Assembly: GCF_000014565.1 (NCBI RefSeq) | Contig: NC_008269.1 | Span: forward strand, 1,059,076-1,123,075 | Direction: 5' to 3' | Length of the DNA stretch: 64,000 nt | DNA from: Rhodococcus jostii RHA1 | GTDB taxonomy: Bacteria; Actinomycetota; Actinomycetes; Mycobacteriales; Mycobacteriaceae | In this document: piece by piece, positions 24,400-33,451 of the stretch | Layout of the letters: every line of letters starts with the position of its first letter | Position numbering within the stretch: the stretch's first letter is position 1 | Notes under the pieces: generated by a model | Told to the model about the DNA's origin: nothing | The model's database searches: none | Seen by the model: the letters and a program-made list of their open reading frames with translations, nothing else | Program-made: the position numbers and the translations under genes

Positions 24400-26037
24400 T
24401 TAGACGTTCGACAGCATCCGCATCAGGTCGACCAGACCGGCGCCCTGGGCGTACCGTTCCCGGCCGAGGTCGGTCGCGCTCTCGGTGAGTAGGCGCTTGA
24501 CCTGTCGTGGGCGGCCGATGAACTCCGGGCGGACGGAAAGAAACGCCGCGATGACGCCCGAGACGTGCGGGGCTGCCATGGATGTGCCCGACTGTTCGGC
24601 GTACGTCAACAACGGGTGACGCTGCTGCGTTCCGTTCGGCTCCTCGCCGTTTCCATCCGATTGGCCCAGTCCGGCCGCGGCGCGGACCGCACCGGAGGCG
24701 GCCGAGGCGATCCACTCGCCCGGCGCCACGACGTCGGGCTTCATCCGCCCGTCGAGGGTCGGTCCCTTGCTCGAGGTCCAGGTGACGCCGAAGGCGTGCG
24801 GTGCCTCGCGATGTGTCGACCCGACGGCGATGCAGTCCTCGGCATGCGCCGGCTCGGTGATCGACCCCATCGCAGCGGAAGTGTTGACCGAATCGCCGCC
24901 GGTGGTGCGCGCCCCGAAGTTTCCGGCCGAGACGACCACCACCACACCGGTGGCAGTGAGCTGGTTGATGGCCTGGCAGAGTGGGGACTGGCCCGCGGCG
25001 TACTGCTCGGGGTGCCATTCGCAGCCCAAACTCATGTTGACCCCGTGCACCCGCAGGACCGCGGGGTCCACGTTCACCTCGGTGCGGAGGTAGGTCAACG
25101 CTCGGATGACGGCGCTGCATGAGGTGACCCAGGTGCCCTGACGGGTGCGTCGCATGACCTTGAGGCTCACCAGTTCGCACTCCGGTGCCATCCCCGACAA
25201 CGTGCCGACCCGAGATCGCAGGACACATCCGCCGTCGCTCGGATCCTTCGACAGCGCGACCCGTGGTGTGCTGCCCGCCGGGCTGCAGCCCGAGATGATG
25301 CCCGCGACGTGGGTGCCGTGTCCGCTGTCATCGACCAGGGCCGGATTCGGCGTCACCGTCCCCGCGGATCCACCCTGATTTCCGGGTGCGACTGAGCCAG
25401 AGAGCTCGGGGTGGACGAGGTAGCTGAAGTCCCGGTGCAGGTTGCTCGTCAGCCCGTACGGCGATTCCTCGCCGCGGAACTCCGAGGCAAGCTCGAGCCC
25501 GGAGAAATGGGGGTGGCCGCCGTCGATCCCGCTGTCGATGACCGCCCAGACGATCCGCCGGCCGCGGGCGTCGTAGGCGCGCCAGGCTGCGTCTGCTTTC
25601 ACGGTCGGTGCGGAGCGGTCGATCTGCGGGTCCAGTGTGTAGTCCGGCCATGCCCGGAAGATGACCGGTGGCCGATCGTTCTGGCTGGCAAGCTCCTGAT
25701 CGCGGTTCACCATCTCGTGCAGGTCCGGGCGAGATAGCACGCATTGATAGAGCTTCAACGAAATGAACATGAGGCCTTGAGGGAGAGGTGGATCGAGGAG
25801 GATCGGCGCCGGGTCCGCCCAACGAATGCCGGCTCGGTGTGCGAACTCGCGCCAGAGCACTTCGAGGGCGCGGCGTGCGGCGCGCAGACCGCCGGGGTAG
25901 GTCACGTTGATCTCGATCAGAATGGGGACCTTCTCGCTTTCTTGGGCAGCGCGGGTTTCCGCCGAATGCTGCCCCTCTGGCGGCAGTTTGAGGTCGCCTA
26001 CGATGGGGGACCGAAAGCGTCCTTCGAGTTCGTCCAT
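24400..26037 (-). CDS. Subtilisin-like serine protease (S8), no signal peptide
   Basis: 545 aa. The catalytic triad is visible: Asp168 in WAVIDSGIDGGHPHF, His240 in DSGHGTHVAGI, Ser486 in SGTSMAAPHVSG, with an oxyanion Asn in VVVVSAGNFG. Residues 1-130 form a non-secreted N-terminal domain (IEINVTYPGGLRAARRALEV, LWREFAHRAG) that could act as an inhibitor or substrate-recognition module. No signal peptide or cell-wall anchor is seen, unusual for S8 proteases and more like intracellular conflict or processing proteases. It heads a two-gene operon with the hydrolase and is preceded by an AGACCGGTCT palindrome. Possible roles include maturation of the Tc toxin or lysins, or a protease defence effector; neither is shown. 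Confidence 0.85.
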   Translation of the reverse strand: MDELEGRFRSPIVGDLKLPPEGQHSAETRAAQESEKVPILIEINVTYPGGLRAARRALEVLWREFAHRAGIRWADPAPILLDPPLPQGLMFISLKLYQCVLSRPDLHEMVNRDQELASQNDRPPVIFRAWPDYTLDPQIDRSAPTVKADAAWRAYDARGRRIVWAVIDSGIDGGHPHFSGLELASEFRGEESPYGLTSNLHRDFSYLVHPELSGSVAPGNQGGSAGTVTPNPALVDDSGHGTHVAGIISGCSPAGSTPRVALSKDPSDGGCVLRSRVGTLSGMAPECELVSLKVMRRTRQGTWVTSCSAVIRALTYLRTEVNVDPAVLRVHGVNMSLGCEWHPEQYAAGQSPLCQAINQLTATGVVVVVSAGNFGARTTGGDSVNTSAAMGSITEPAHAEDCIAVGSTHREAPHAFGVTWTSSKGPTLDGRMKPDVVAPGEWIASAASGAVRAAAGLGQSDGNGEEPNGTQQRHPLLTYAEQSGTSMAAPHVSGVIAAFLSVRPEFIGRPRQVKRLLTESATDLGRERYAQGAGLVDLMRMLSNV

Positions 26038-26108
26038 TGGTCTTGCCCCTCATCGCACACCCGACGACGCGAACACAACTTCGTGCCGGCTCCCGCGCCT
26101 GCACACCG

Positions 26109-26133
26109 AAAGACCGGTCTGTTTTATTGTCCT
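26109..26133 (-). promoter_or_regulatory. Palindromic promoter element upstream of the subtilase operon
   Basis: AGACCGGTCT (26111-26120) is a perfect palindrome flanked by GTTTTATTGTCC. Nearly the same element, AAAGACTGGTCTGTTT followed by AAATTGTTC, occurs at 36638-36662 upstream of the GH19-C39 lysin, in the same orientation relative to its gene. It lies 74 bp from the subtilase start. A common regulator is inferred. Confidence 0.5.
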
Positions 26134-26368
26134 CCCACAGTCGCCCCATGTCACCCGCGGTTCCGGATCGACGGTCCGTGAGAACATCGACGGTCGATGG
26201 CGGCTCATGTCGAGGAACCGTGCTGCACCGATGCCGACGCCGTTGCGCGAAGACATCGATGTCGAGCACTTTGACAGGTGGTCGACGGGTCTGGCGATGC
26301 TCGGCTAAAGATCACTTCCTGCACGCTCCATCCAAGTGCTGCCGCGGAATGGACAACACCATGCTCTT
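26134..26368. other. Gene-free region
   Basis: About 235 bp between the subtilase promoter and the recombinase remnants. No gene, RNA or repeat was recognised. Confidence 0.4.
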
Positions 26369-27476
26369 TCACAACGGAAAGCGGACCTCTTCATCGTTGA
26401 CCTCGCTGCGAATTAACGTCAAGACTGGTCCGTACTGTTCGCGTCGAACCTGGTGGAGGTGGTCGCGGCGTTGGACGTAGTCGCCGACGGTCATGCGGTC
26501 CACGGCCGCCACCCGGGCGGCGCTGGTCTGGCGGGTCCATTGCCCGGGTGCGGTGATCTCGGGATGTTCGGCGGCAAGCCACCGCGCGGACTTGGCCATG
26601 ATGGTGCGGATGGCCCTGCGGACCCCCAGGGGTGAGCGGCATTCGACCGGCTGCGCGTGCACCCAGCCACCAACGATCACCAAAGCAAGATGCTCCACGC
26701 GCTCCAACGTGCCGTCGCCGTACGCGGACACTGCGACCCGCCGGCGCGCACCGGAGACAACCCCTACGCTGTCATCGAAGGCACCACCGATTGCTGGGCC
26801 AACTGGGTCGCCCGTTGGCACGACACCTCGACCGCGGTATTCAGGTCCTCGAGCCTGGGGCTGCGGTTGATCAGCAGGGCCTGGCTGAGCCCCCCGCGCA
26901 GTCGATGTTTGCCGATCAAGACGCCGCGGTAGCCCCACTGGCCGAGGACCGCGCTGGCCTGGAGCATTGACTCCCCGATCGCCTCGGCGCCGAGGACGAG
27001 GCGGGCCAGGTGCAGCCGGTCGAATGTGCCCAATAGTTGGAAGGCCTCGAAGCTGCCGAGCAGATAGGCCAGCGCGAGGATTAAGGACGCACCGTGGTCT
27101 CGGTAGGCAGTTCCCTGGCTGCGAGGAAGGCCTCGGTGCTCGAACCGCACAGCTGCGCCCAGTCCTCGTTCGTCCACGCCCAGAAGGACCGGCCGGTGTC
27201 CGCGCAATTCTGCAAGATGCTCGCGGCCGCGTGCGCCCCGGCCCGCCGGAACCGGGCGTCATCGCCATGATGCAACCCGGCCCGCGCGGTGTCGAGCGGC
27301 TCGACGAGCCGCACCAGCGCCGTCCAATGGGTCGCGGTCCGGCGTGGGATTCCCCGCGCTCTATTGCGGCGCAACGCCTTCGGCCTCAAATCTCTCAGTG
27401 CGCGGCGCTCCGCGTCGGTCAGCTCCTCGCGCCGATCGTAGTGTTCGAGGACATCGGAAACGTCCACGCCGGCCAT
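26369..27476 (-). pseudogene. Degenerate tyrosine-recombinase gene (second of a pair)
   Basis: Reading on the minus strand from ATG 27476, frame 1 gives the N-terminal part (MAGVDVSDVLEHYDRREEL, FWAWTNEDWAQLCG, EAFLAARELPTETTVRP). The sequence then shifts at about 27085 to a frame giving LALAYLLGSFEAFQLLGTFD and RLHLARLVLG, and shifts again to ARWLAAEHPEITAPGQWTRQ and VAAVDRMTVGDYVQRR. This order fits the large integrases of recombinase-in-trio (RIT) or Tn554-like elements. At least two frameshifts have occurred and the catalytic C-terminal half is missing. It lies directly behind another broken recombinase. Confidence 0.6.
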
Positions 27477-28254
27477 GTGGCATCCGCCTTGCCGACGGCA
27501 CGAACCGCGGCGGTCACGTCGGGCCGTCCCGTCGGCTGCGGTGAGCTTGCTGATGCGCTGCGCATGCAGGTGCGTCATCGAACGAGTCAACTTCTCCGCA
27601 AGATCCCGGCCCGGTGGGCGAGGTAGCCCGACAGCAGCACCCCGTCGCCGCCGAGTACGCCACCACCCGCCCTCGACGGGTCTTGGTCGTCTCCGCCCGC
27701 ACCCGCAGCATGCGGTGCGCGGGATCGAGATCGTCGGTGCGTAGCGAGCACAGCTCTTCACGGCGCAGCGCCAACTCGTAGGCAAGCGCCAGCATCAGCG
27801 GGTTACGGATCGGCTCGAGACGGAACACGTCAAGCAGCTGCAACCACTCGGCCTCGCAGGGGATCCAAGACAAGTTGATCATCCGCGGGACGAGCGGCCG
27901 GGACTGCCCACCGAAATGCCGGCCCGCCGTGTAACGGATGCCCTCCTCGACCAGGAAGTCGTAGAACAACTGCACCGGAACCAGCCGCGGCAGCAGTGTC
28001 GCGTTCGCCAGACCCGAACCCGAGTCCAACGCGACAACGTTGGTACCGCGCCGACTCGGGCGAGTCCGCAACTCCCTTACAAACAAGGCGATTTGGGCCC
28101 GGGTGGCGGCAACAGGATCGACGCCCTCGCGCTCGCAGGCCAGCAGATACTCGGCCAGGCCGCGCGCATACGCGTCGATTGTGCGAGGCGCACGCCCCAG
28201 ATCGGTCCAGATCCGTAACCACTCGGCCGCTCGTGCCGGCACAGGACCGGCCAC
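27477..28254 (-). pseudogene. Tyrosine recombinase (RIT-type) with internal deletion of the catalytic core
   Basis: Starts at GTG 28254 behind GGAGGAGAA. The first ~205 residues are intact: WLRIWTDLGRAPRTIDAYAR, LVPVQLFYDFLVEEGI, and LALRREELCSLRTDDLD with the first catalytic Arg in RREEL. At about 27640 the frame changes and the sequence jumps from YLAHR directly to a typical C-terminal tail (DLAEKLTRSMTHLHAQ in another frame, about 27570-27605). The segment that should hold the H-x-x-R box and the nucleophilic Tyr is absent, so the enzyme cannot be active. Together with the next gene it marks a dead RIT-like element. Confidence 0.65.
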
Positions 28255-28350
28255 TTCTCCTCCAAGATCATCGACACAGTCAACAGGGCCCCTCAGCTCG
28301 TGGTGACACCGCGGGACGAACAACCGACCCCCGGCGTGATTCCACGCAAC

Positions 28351-28798
28351 TAATACGGTGATCGACATCTGCTCACGCAGGGTGGTGGGCTGGTCCATCG
28401 CCGACCACATGAGCACCGAGTTCGTCACCGACGCGATCGAGATGGCGGTGCGTACACGCGGTGGTGACATACGTGGCGCTATCTTTCAAGCGATCGCGGG
28501 ACTCAATACACCGCAGCCTCTTTCGTTGATGTTTGCCGTCGTCATGAGATCCGTCCGAATCGAGGACGGGTGGGCTCGAGTTACGACAACGCCCTCGCCG
28601 AGTCGTTCTTCCAAGGACTCAAAAGGGACTGGCTTCATGGGCGCGGCTGGTCATCGAAAAACCGCGGCGCGGACGGAGCTGTTCGAGTAGCTCTCGTACT
28701 ACAATCGACGTCGCCGTCACTCCGCCCTCGACTACCTCGCCCCAGTCGAGTTCGAACAACGACTGATCGCGTCGTCTACGCTGTCAGTCGCCGCATGA
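28351..28798 (+). mobile_element. IS3-family OrfB remnant (integrase core, frameshifted)
   Basis: Frames of the plus strand give VIDICSRRVVGWSIADHM, then (after a 2-nt loss near 28490) the DDE region GSSYDNALAESFFQGLKRDW (with RVG just before it) and the typical end YYNRRRRHSALDYLAPVEFE. These are the conserved steps of IS3 transposase OrfB. The SDRG-QY box is disrupted by the frameshift and the 5' half is missing, so the element is dead. No inverted repeats were identified. Confidence 0.7.
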
Positions 28799-29234
28799 AG
28801 TCGGGTGTCCACTCCCGAGGGGCAACCTCACTTCCGGTGATCGTCGGTCATACCACTGGCGGCCGGTGCGCCTGAGGAAGTACTCACGCACGGATCTTCT
28901 CACGTGGCCACACGGGCGTCGGCACTGAGATGGCGCGCAGGAGCACCTTCCCGTGGTCACTTCCACGATATCGTCACATCCGGTCTGGCTGCTCGGAGCT
29001 CTTGTCGGGTCGGGGATGTCGCGCAAGCTGCTGGTTGCTGGCTTCGCTCTGCCGACTGAGAGGGCGAGCTGCAACGACTGAGTAATATGGCGTAAGGCGT
29101 CTCGATACCGGCGGAAATCGATGGGAGTGGCGAGAACGGCTGGCTTTCATCGGGGACCGCCCGGCGTCCCGGTTGCGGATATCCGCTGTTCATAGTGCTC
29201 ACGGTGAGGCGGATGACCACGGTACTGGGAAAAT
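28799..29234. other. Gene-free region after the IS3 remnant
   Basis: About 435 bp with no supported gene. It lies downstream of the minus-strand TIR-like gene at 29235 and may hold its terminator, but no clear hairpin was seen. Confidence 0.35.
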
Positions 29235-29738
29235 TCAGCCGCGATAGTAAGTGTTCCGAACAGGTGACTGCCATCTCTGAATTATCCCCTCAGCGGACGC
29301 GATATCCTCGGCATCGATTGTTGGCATCGGATATACGAAGACCTCAGTAGCTCCTGGATCGAAAACCCCTCCTGATATTCCGTTCTCCTTGAATATGAGT
29401 AGCGGAAGATCGAGCGCATACGCTATTCCCGCCTCAAGGTTGTTCCACGGAGTCGGGTGAACGCAGTCAGGTTCGATGACCCTCGGGCTATCTGTGTGTG
29501 GGCCCACGATGGTCCGGCCAGTCGATCGCGAGTGTTCGAACCCGAGGATGACCGCACCTGCGCAGTGTCTGGCAATGCTCAGCACTTCGCGCAGTGGCGT
29601 GCCGACGGGGTAGTCGGATCTACCTAGAGTGCGCGGTTCGAGACCGCAGGCTTCCAACCTTGCAGTGACTATATCCCGTATCTGACTTTGATTGATGCTC
29701 AATCTAGATGGGCAAGAGACAAATACAGGTATGCGCAC
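29235..29738 (-). CDS. Small TIR-like / nucleoside-deoxyribosyltransferase-like protein
   Basis: 167 aa, GTG start. Features: VFVSCPSRLS near the N terminus, LEPRTLGRSDYPVGTPLREV, a strand GAVILGFEHS, and HPTPWNNLEAGIAYALDLPL followed by LIFKENGISGGVFD. The strand-turn start and the later WNN-EAG-A motif resemble the TIR/nucleoside 2-deoxyribosyltransferase-like nucleotide-processing fold; the Glu of NLEAG would be the catalytic candidate. Single-domain proteins of this pattern occur in conflict islands. It is isolated, with a long gene-free, hairpin-bearing region upstream. Fold assignment is by motif reading only. Confidence 0.5.
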   Translation of the reverse strand: MRIPVFVSCPSRLSINQSQIRDIVTARLEACGLEPRTLGRSDYPVGTPLREVLSIARHCAGAVILGFEHSRSTGRTIVGPHTDSPRVIEPDCVHPTPWNNLEAGIAYALDLPLLIFKENGISGGVFDPGATEVFVYPMPTIDAEDIASAEGIIQRWQSPVRNTYYRG

Positions 29739-29785
29739 AGGGAAAGGCTACAGCGTGACCGGATATTGGGATATCCGAGGTTCCT

Positions 29786-29828
29786 ATCGCCTGGGTGCCG
29801 TGACCGCAGGCCACGGCACCCAGGCGAT
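29786..29828. repeat. Perfect 17-bp hairpin
   Basis: ATCGCCTGGGTGCCGTG (29786-29802) is exactly complementary to 29812-29828 around a 9-nt loop. No U-tract. It could be a bidirectional terminator, a structured RNA or the end of an IS. Confidence 0.55.
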
Positions 29829-29894
29829 CGCCACAGTCAAGTTCAGCGGTAGGCGGTTCGTCGATGTCTCGTCTCAAGTAGGCAGGCGATCGAG

Positions 29895-29938
29895 TACGGC
29901 TGTACCCCGAGAGCTTGGTCCCGGGGTACAGTGCCGTA
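29895..29938. repeat. Imperfect large hairpin
   Basis: TACGGCTGTACCCCG (29895-29909) pairs with 29922-29938 with one 2-nt bulge and a 12-nt loop. It lies 66 bp after the 17-bp hairpin in the same gene-free stretch (29739-30179). Confidence 0.45.
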
Positions 29939-30179
29939 GCGACCGCGGAAGCGCGCTCAGCGACTACCGGGGTGTCGCTTGCCGGGTGAAGGGACCACCT
30001 CGTTGCGACGAGTATGGGACCAATCGACTATGCCGGTAATTTTACGGGTGATGAAATGTCGCCAAGGCTTCGCGCGGCTGGCCCGGAGTTGTCTATGGCT
30101 AAAGGGCATCCTGGCGCGCTGCAGGCGTCGGTCGAACTGGTCCATCTCGACGGAACAGCCTTTCACCTGAGTTCTAGCC

Positions 30180-30317
30180 CACGTCCAAGCCTTGATCGAC
30201 GCATGGAACGACGATCCAAAACCCTTTGCGTGGACCAAAACCGCCGACGAAATCCCGGACAACCTCGCCAACTACTGCACGCAAATTAATCAACTGAACA
30301 ACGATTTGAGATACTAG
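30180..30317 (+). mobile_element. IS630-family transposase C-terminal fragment
   Basis: The plus-strand frame gives HVQALIDAWNDDPKPFAWTK followed by TADEI-DNLANYC and a stop at 30315-30317. The WNDDPKPF-WTKTADEI pattern is the standard end of IS630 transposases. Only the last 45 codons remain, and the fragment touches the 3' end of the TIR-dehydratase pseudogene, so insertion here may have trimmed both. Confidence 0.65.
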
Positions 30318-31217
30318 CGCATCTCGTCACTTCCTCGCTTTAAGAATTCCTCGTAGCTTTTGTCGATATAGTATGCAACCATCAGGTCCAGGTTTGAGAT
30401 GCGGTGCTGAATATCCCATGTAGTTAGATGGATTGACACCGTCTTATATATGTTTTCCCAGCGCGGATGGTGATTTGCTTTATCGACGAAATCTGCGACG
30501 ATAGACATAAAAGTGATTGCATCTTTAAATCTGTTGAATACTAAATCTCGGTGCAGTTCTACTCCTGTAAGTCCGGGTTTGCCGATAACTGGCCCTTTTG
30601 CGATGTCCCACTTGGGCAATTCTTCGGTTACGACCAACTCCAGTTCTTCCTCGGAAATCGGTGCTGGTGGATACTTCATCGGCGGACGCGGATATGGGAG
30701 CCTCTTACTGTTGGTGGGCGGTGTAACATGCGCGGACGAGCTGTCCATCAGAAGGCGCTGAACTTCGCTCAGGACTGGCTCCAGATCCCTTTCGAGATAT
30801 GCCTCCCGTACGAACGCCGCCTGCTTCTCGACGAGTGTGGCTATCGATTCTGGCAGTGCTTCAGCTGGAATCATCTCTTCTCCGAAGATAATCGGAATGA
30901 CTATTTTGCCACGATGTAGCGACAATTCAATTTCGTTTCGAACCCAGTCGTCGTGCTGATCAATGCGACGTCGCCCGAAAGGGTCTCTCGGCCTCAAGCC
31001 ATTCGGGTCCGATGAGAACCAGGACGATGTCGGCGTCCTCTATCTCCTCACGGATCCCCTTCGGCCATGGATGACCCACGCGCTGACGGGTATCCATAAA
31101 TACTTGTACTCGTGCATGCTCATTATTTAGAGAACTTTCCAGCCGGTTTGTGACAAGGATAGCGGCCATTAGATCCTTATCCCGCCTATAGTTAACAAAT
31201 ATCCTTAGCGGTTTCAC
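30314..31217 (-). pseudogene. TIR domain fused to a pterin-carbinolamine-dehydratase-like domain (frameshifted)
   Basis: From GTG 31217 (GGAGG 7 bp upstream) the frame encodes a TIR start: LRIFVNYRRDKD, VQVFMDTRQRVGHPWPKGIR, IVLVLIGPEWLEAE. A 1-nt frameshift at about 30977 (CCCTTTCGGG, one base too many) ends that frame, while the next frame continues the TIR domain (GRRRIDQHDDWVRNEIELSL, IVIPIIFG). It is followed by a linker and a C-terminal domain with HHPRWENIY, VSIHLTTWDIQHRISNLDLM, the pattern of 4a-hydroxytetrahydrobiopterin dehydratase (PCD/DCoH). If the frameshift is a sequencing error, this is an intact ~300-aa TIR-PCD protein. The locus is AT-rich compared with its surroundings, suggesting horizontal acquisition. 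Confidence 0.68.
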
Positions 31218-32047
31218 TGTCTCGCCTCCGTATCCGCTCAGTGGTGATCGATGGCACTGACTCATTCAGCAATTGCAGCGTGGATGGAAGATTGCCGCAG
31301 AGATCGTCGTGTGCGCGTCGGATTGGCGGCGGTGTCGATGGCTCGTTCTACGAGATTGCCATCGAGGAAGGTAGTCTGCGGCGTGTATGAGTTGCAGACC
31401 CTGGCCAGCATTTCTATGCGGGCGCAATAGGTGAGCAAGCCGAGTTGCAGGCTTTAGCGTCCTCTTCAATTTAGGACGATCTGCAGTCGGCGGGTACTTC
31501 GTCGGAGGAGGACATACGCCGGTGAGTGCTATGGTCCTGCCCCCGTACCCATCGGCTCTTCCCTCGCTGGATGGTCTCGGTTCAGGCGAAGTTGGGGTGA
31601 ACAATGGGGTCGGTAACCGTAGCGGGAACTGGCTCCGGGGCGTGTATGTTCCGGACATTCCCCAGCGTTCGACGAGCAAGGCGGCTCGTACGGGGTCGAC
31701 ATTCTGGGACGAGTTCTGCTCTCCCATGGGTCGATCCTATGGGACTGACAGGTCGGTTTTCTAGGGGTGGCGGGGCGGGTCATTGCCCTGTGGCCGTGTG
31801 TTATGACACGTCCCTGGTTTGATGTGGGCAGGTATCTCAATCTGCCATCGCCAGTCAGTTCGTCTGCTCCGCACACAATTAACGAACTTTCCCAGCGCGG
31901 GTCGCTCGAGGATGGTTGCCTCCGTGAAGGCAGGCGTACGAGCGGAATAGGATCTGGTCGACGTGCGTGTTGCCTGTCACCGAGGATGCAGATGATCGCG
32001 TCGCTGCATATGCAGACGGCTTCGGACTGTTTTCGAGGTCCTTCCGT
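31218..32047. other. Degenerate region between the TIR and lysin blocks
   Basis: About 830 bp without an intact gene. On the minus strand near 31266-31450 a frame reads LLTYCARIEMLARVCNSYTP followed by FLDGNLVERAIDTAANPT, which looks like the tail of a real but unidentified protein. The 19-base motif at 31803-31821 recurs at 63465-63483 and may be an IS end. Confidence 0.4.
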
Positions 32048-33451
32048 TCAGTACCCGGGTACCCCGAGTTGGTGGCCGATGGCGGCGATGGCGTCGACGA
32101 GTGAGCGGTTCCCGAGTTGATTCCAGCCTGTGCCGTCGGGTCCTCGGATTTGATCGAATACGTCGCGGGCCCGGTCGACGGTGGTGGCGGGGAGTGGGGC
32201 GGCCGCGGCGCCGGCTGGTGGGGGTGTCATCCCGGGAACGCCGTGGTGCATGCCGATCTCGGCGAGTGCGTCGACGACGGAGCGGTTGTTCAGTTGTGGC
32301 CAGCCGGCCCCGGTGGGGCCGAGCAGTTGCAGCCAGAAGTCCAGGACGCAGTCGTCGACGCTGAGTTTGCCGGGGGCGCCGCCGAACAGTGTTCGCAGCT
32401 CGTCCGGGGTGCCCTCGTAGGCGTTGACATCGACCAGTTTCCCGGCGACCCGGCCCTTGTCGGAGAACTGCAGAATCTCGACCGGGGCGCCGGGGGTGTA
32501 GTCCTTCCAGCCGGCGAATCCTTTCCCGGGGTAGATGACGGAGGCGAACCCGGAGGCGGTGACGTAGTGCGAGTTCCACAGCGGGGGGAGATCGTTCAGG
32601 GGTGGGGCGCCCATGTGGCCTTGCCAGTACCAGCGGGGCAGGTAGATCGCGCACACCCGCATGCCGGCGGCGTTGATGGCATCGACAAGCTGGCGCATGT
32701 TGGCGCCGCTACCGGGGGTGTTGGGATCTTCGTAGTCGAGCATGACCGGGATGTTCGGGTCGCCGAGGTGCGCTTTGAGGTTGGCGACCTGTGCGGTGAT
32801 CGGGTCACCGTTGCGGGCGAAGTGGTAGCCGCAGAACATGCCGGGGAAGTGCTGTTGCATCAGGTCGCGGTTGCGGGGCCAGAAGGAGTCTTTGAAGAAG
32901 TCGCCCTCGGTGCACTTGGCCGCCATGAAGGAAAATCCTTCGCGTTTGGTGGCGGCGATGTCGAAGTTCCCTTGGTGGTTGGAGATGTCGACCCCGTAGA
33001 AGGTCCCCGCAATCGGGTCGATGGTGCCGGTGGGTGGGTTGGCGGAGCCGACGAGGAGCGGTTTCGGGTCGATCGCGGCACCCCCGAAGCGGCCGGGCGA
33101 GTTCCAGACCTCGAAGTGCAGGTGCGGGCCGGTGGAGTCGCCCTCGTTGCCGACCCGGGCGATCTGCTGGCCGGCGCGGACGAACATGCCCTGCGATACG
33201 AGCAGGTCCGCCGCGCGCATGTGCCCGTAGACGGTGTCGACGTGGAGGGTGGCCTGGTGGTCGAGGACGATCCAGTTCCCGAAGCCGGAGGCCGGGCCGG
33301 AGCGGACGACCACCCCGTCCTCGACGGCGTAGATCGGCTCGCCCTGGGGTGCGGCGAAGTCGATGCCGTTGTGATCGGGCCGCCCCGGGGTGCGGAAACC
33401 GGAGGAGATGATGTTGTTGCCGCCAGCGACGGGCACAAACGGGAAAGCCAT
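32048..33451 (-). CDS. Lysin: M23 peptidase + GH25-type muramidase + two C-terminal repeats
   Basis: 467 aa from ATG 33451 (GAAGGGA upstream); the frame is also open into the broken DUF4185 sequence, so the two may once have been one gene. Residues 1-120: LytM/M23 zinc peptidase (HNGIDFAAP with Zn His/Asp, GPHLHFEVW). About 145-340: GH25-like domain (FYGVDISNHQGNFD, MLDYEDPN, FAGWKDYTPG). C-terminal ~130 residues: two copies of the WPQLNNRSVVDALAEIG-type repeat shared with the GH19-C39 protein, possibly wall-binding. Such multi-enzyme endolysins come from actinobacteriophages, but no capsid or tail genes are present. No signal peptide, so it would need lysis or a holin. It would cleave peptide cross-links and glycan of the actinobacterial wall. 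Confidence 0.8.
   Translation of the reverse strand: MAFPFVPVAGGNNIISSGFRTPGRPDHNGIDFAAPQGEPIYAVEDGVVVRSGPASGFGNWIVLDHQATLHVDTVYGHMRAADLLVSQGMFVRAGQQIARVGNEGDSTGPHLHFEVWNSPGRFGGAAIDPKPLLVGSANPPTGTIDPIAGTFYGVDISNHQGNFDIAATKREGFSFMAAKCTEGDFFKDSFWPRNRDLMQQHFPGMFCGYHFARNGDPITAQVANLKAHLGDPNIPVMLDYEDPNTPGSGANMRQLVDAINAAGMRVCAIYLPRWYWQGHMGAPPLNDLPPLWNSHYVTASGFASVIYPGKGFAGWKDYTPGAPVEILQFSDKGRVAGKLVDVNAYEGTPDELRTLFGGAPGKLSVDDCVLDFWLQLLGPTGAGWPQLNNRSVVDALAEIGMHHGVPGMTPPPAGAAAAPLPATTVDRARDVFDQIRGPDGTGWNQLGNRSLVDAIAAIGHQLGVPGY

Noticed and set aside
26420..26433. AAGACTGGTCCGT as a further copy of the shared promoter element
   Set aside because: It lies inside the recombinase remnant, lacks the second half of the palindrome and the AT-rich flank.
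30960..31000. Programmed frameshift in the TIR-PCD gene
   Set aside because: The change is of the +1 type and CCCTTTCGGG is not a standard -1 slippery heptamer in the right phase; a plain indel is simpler.
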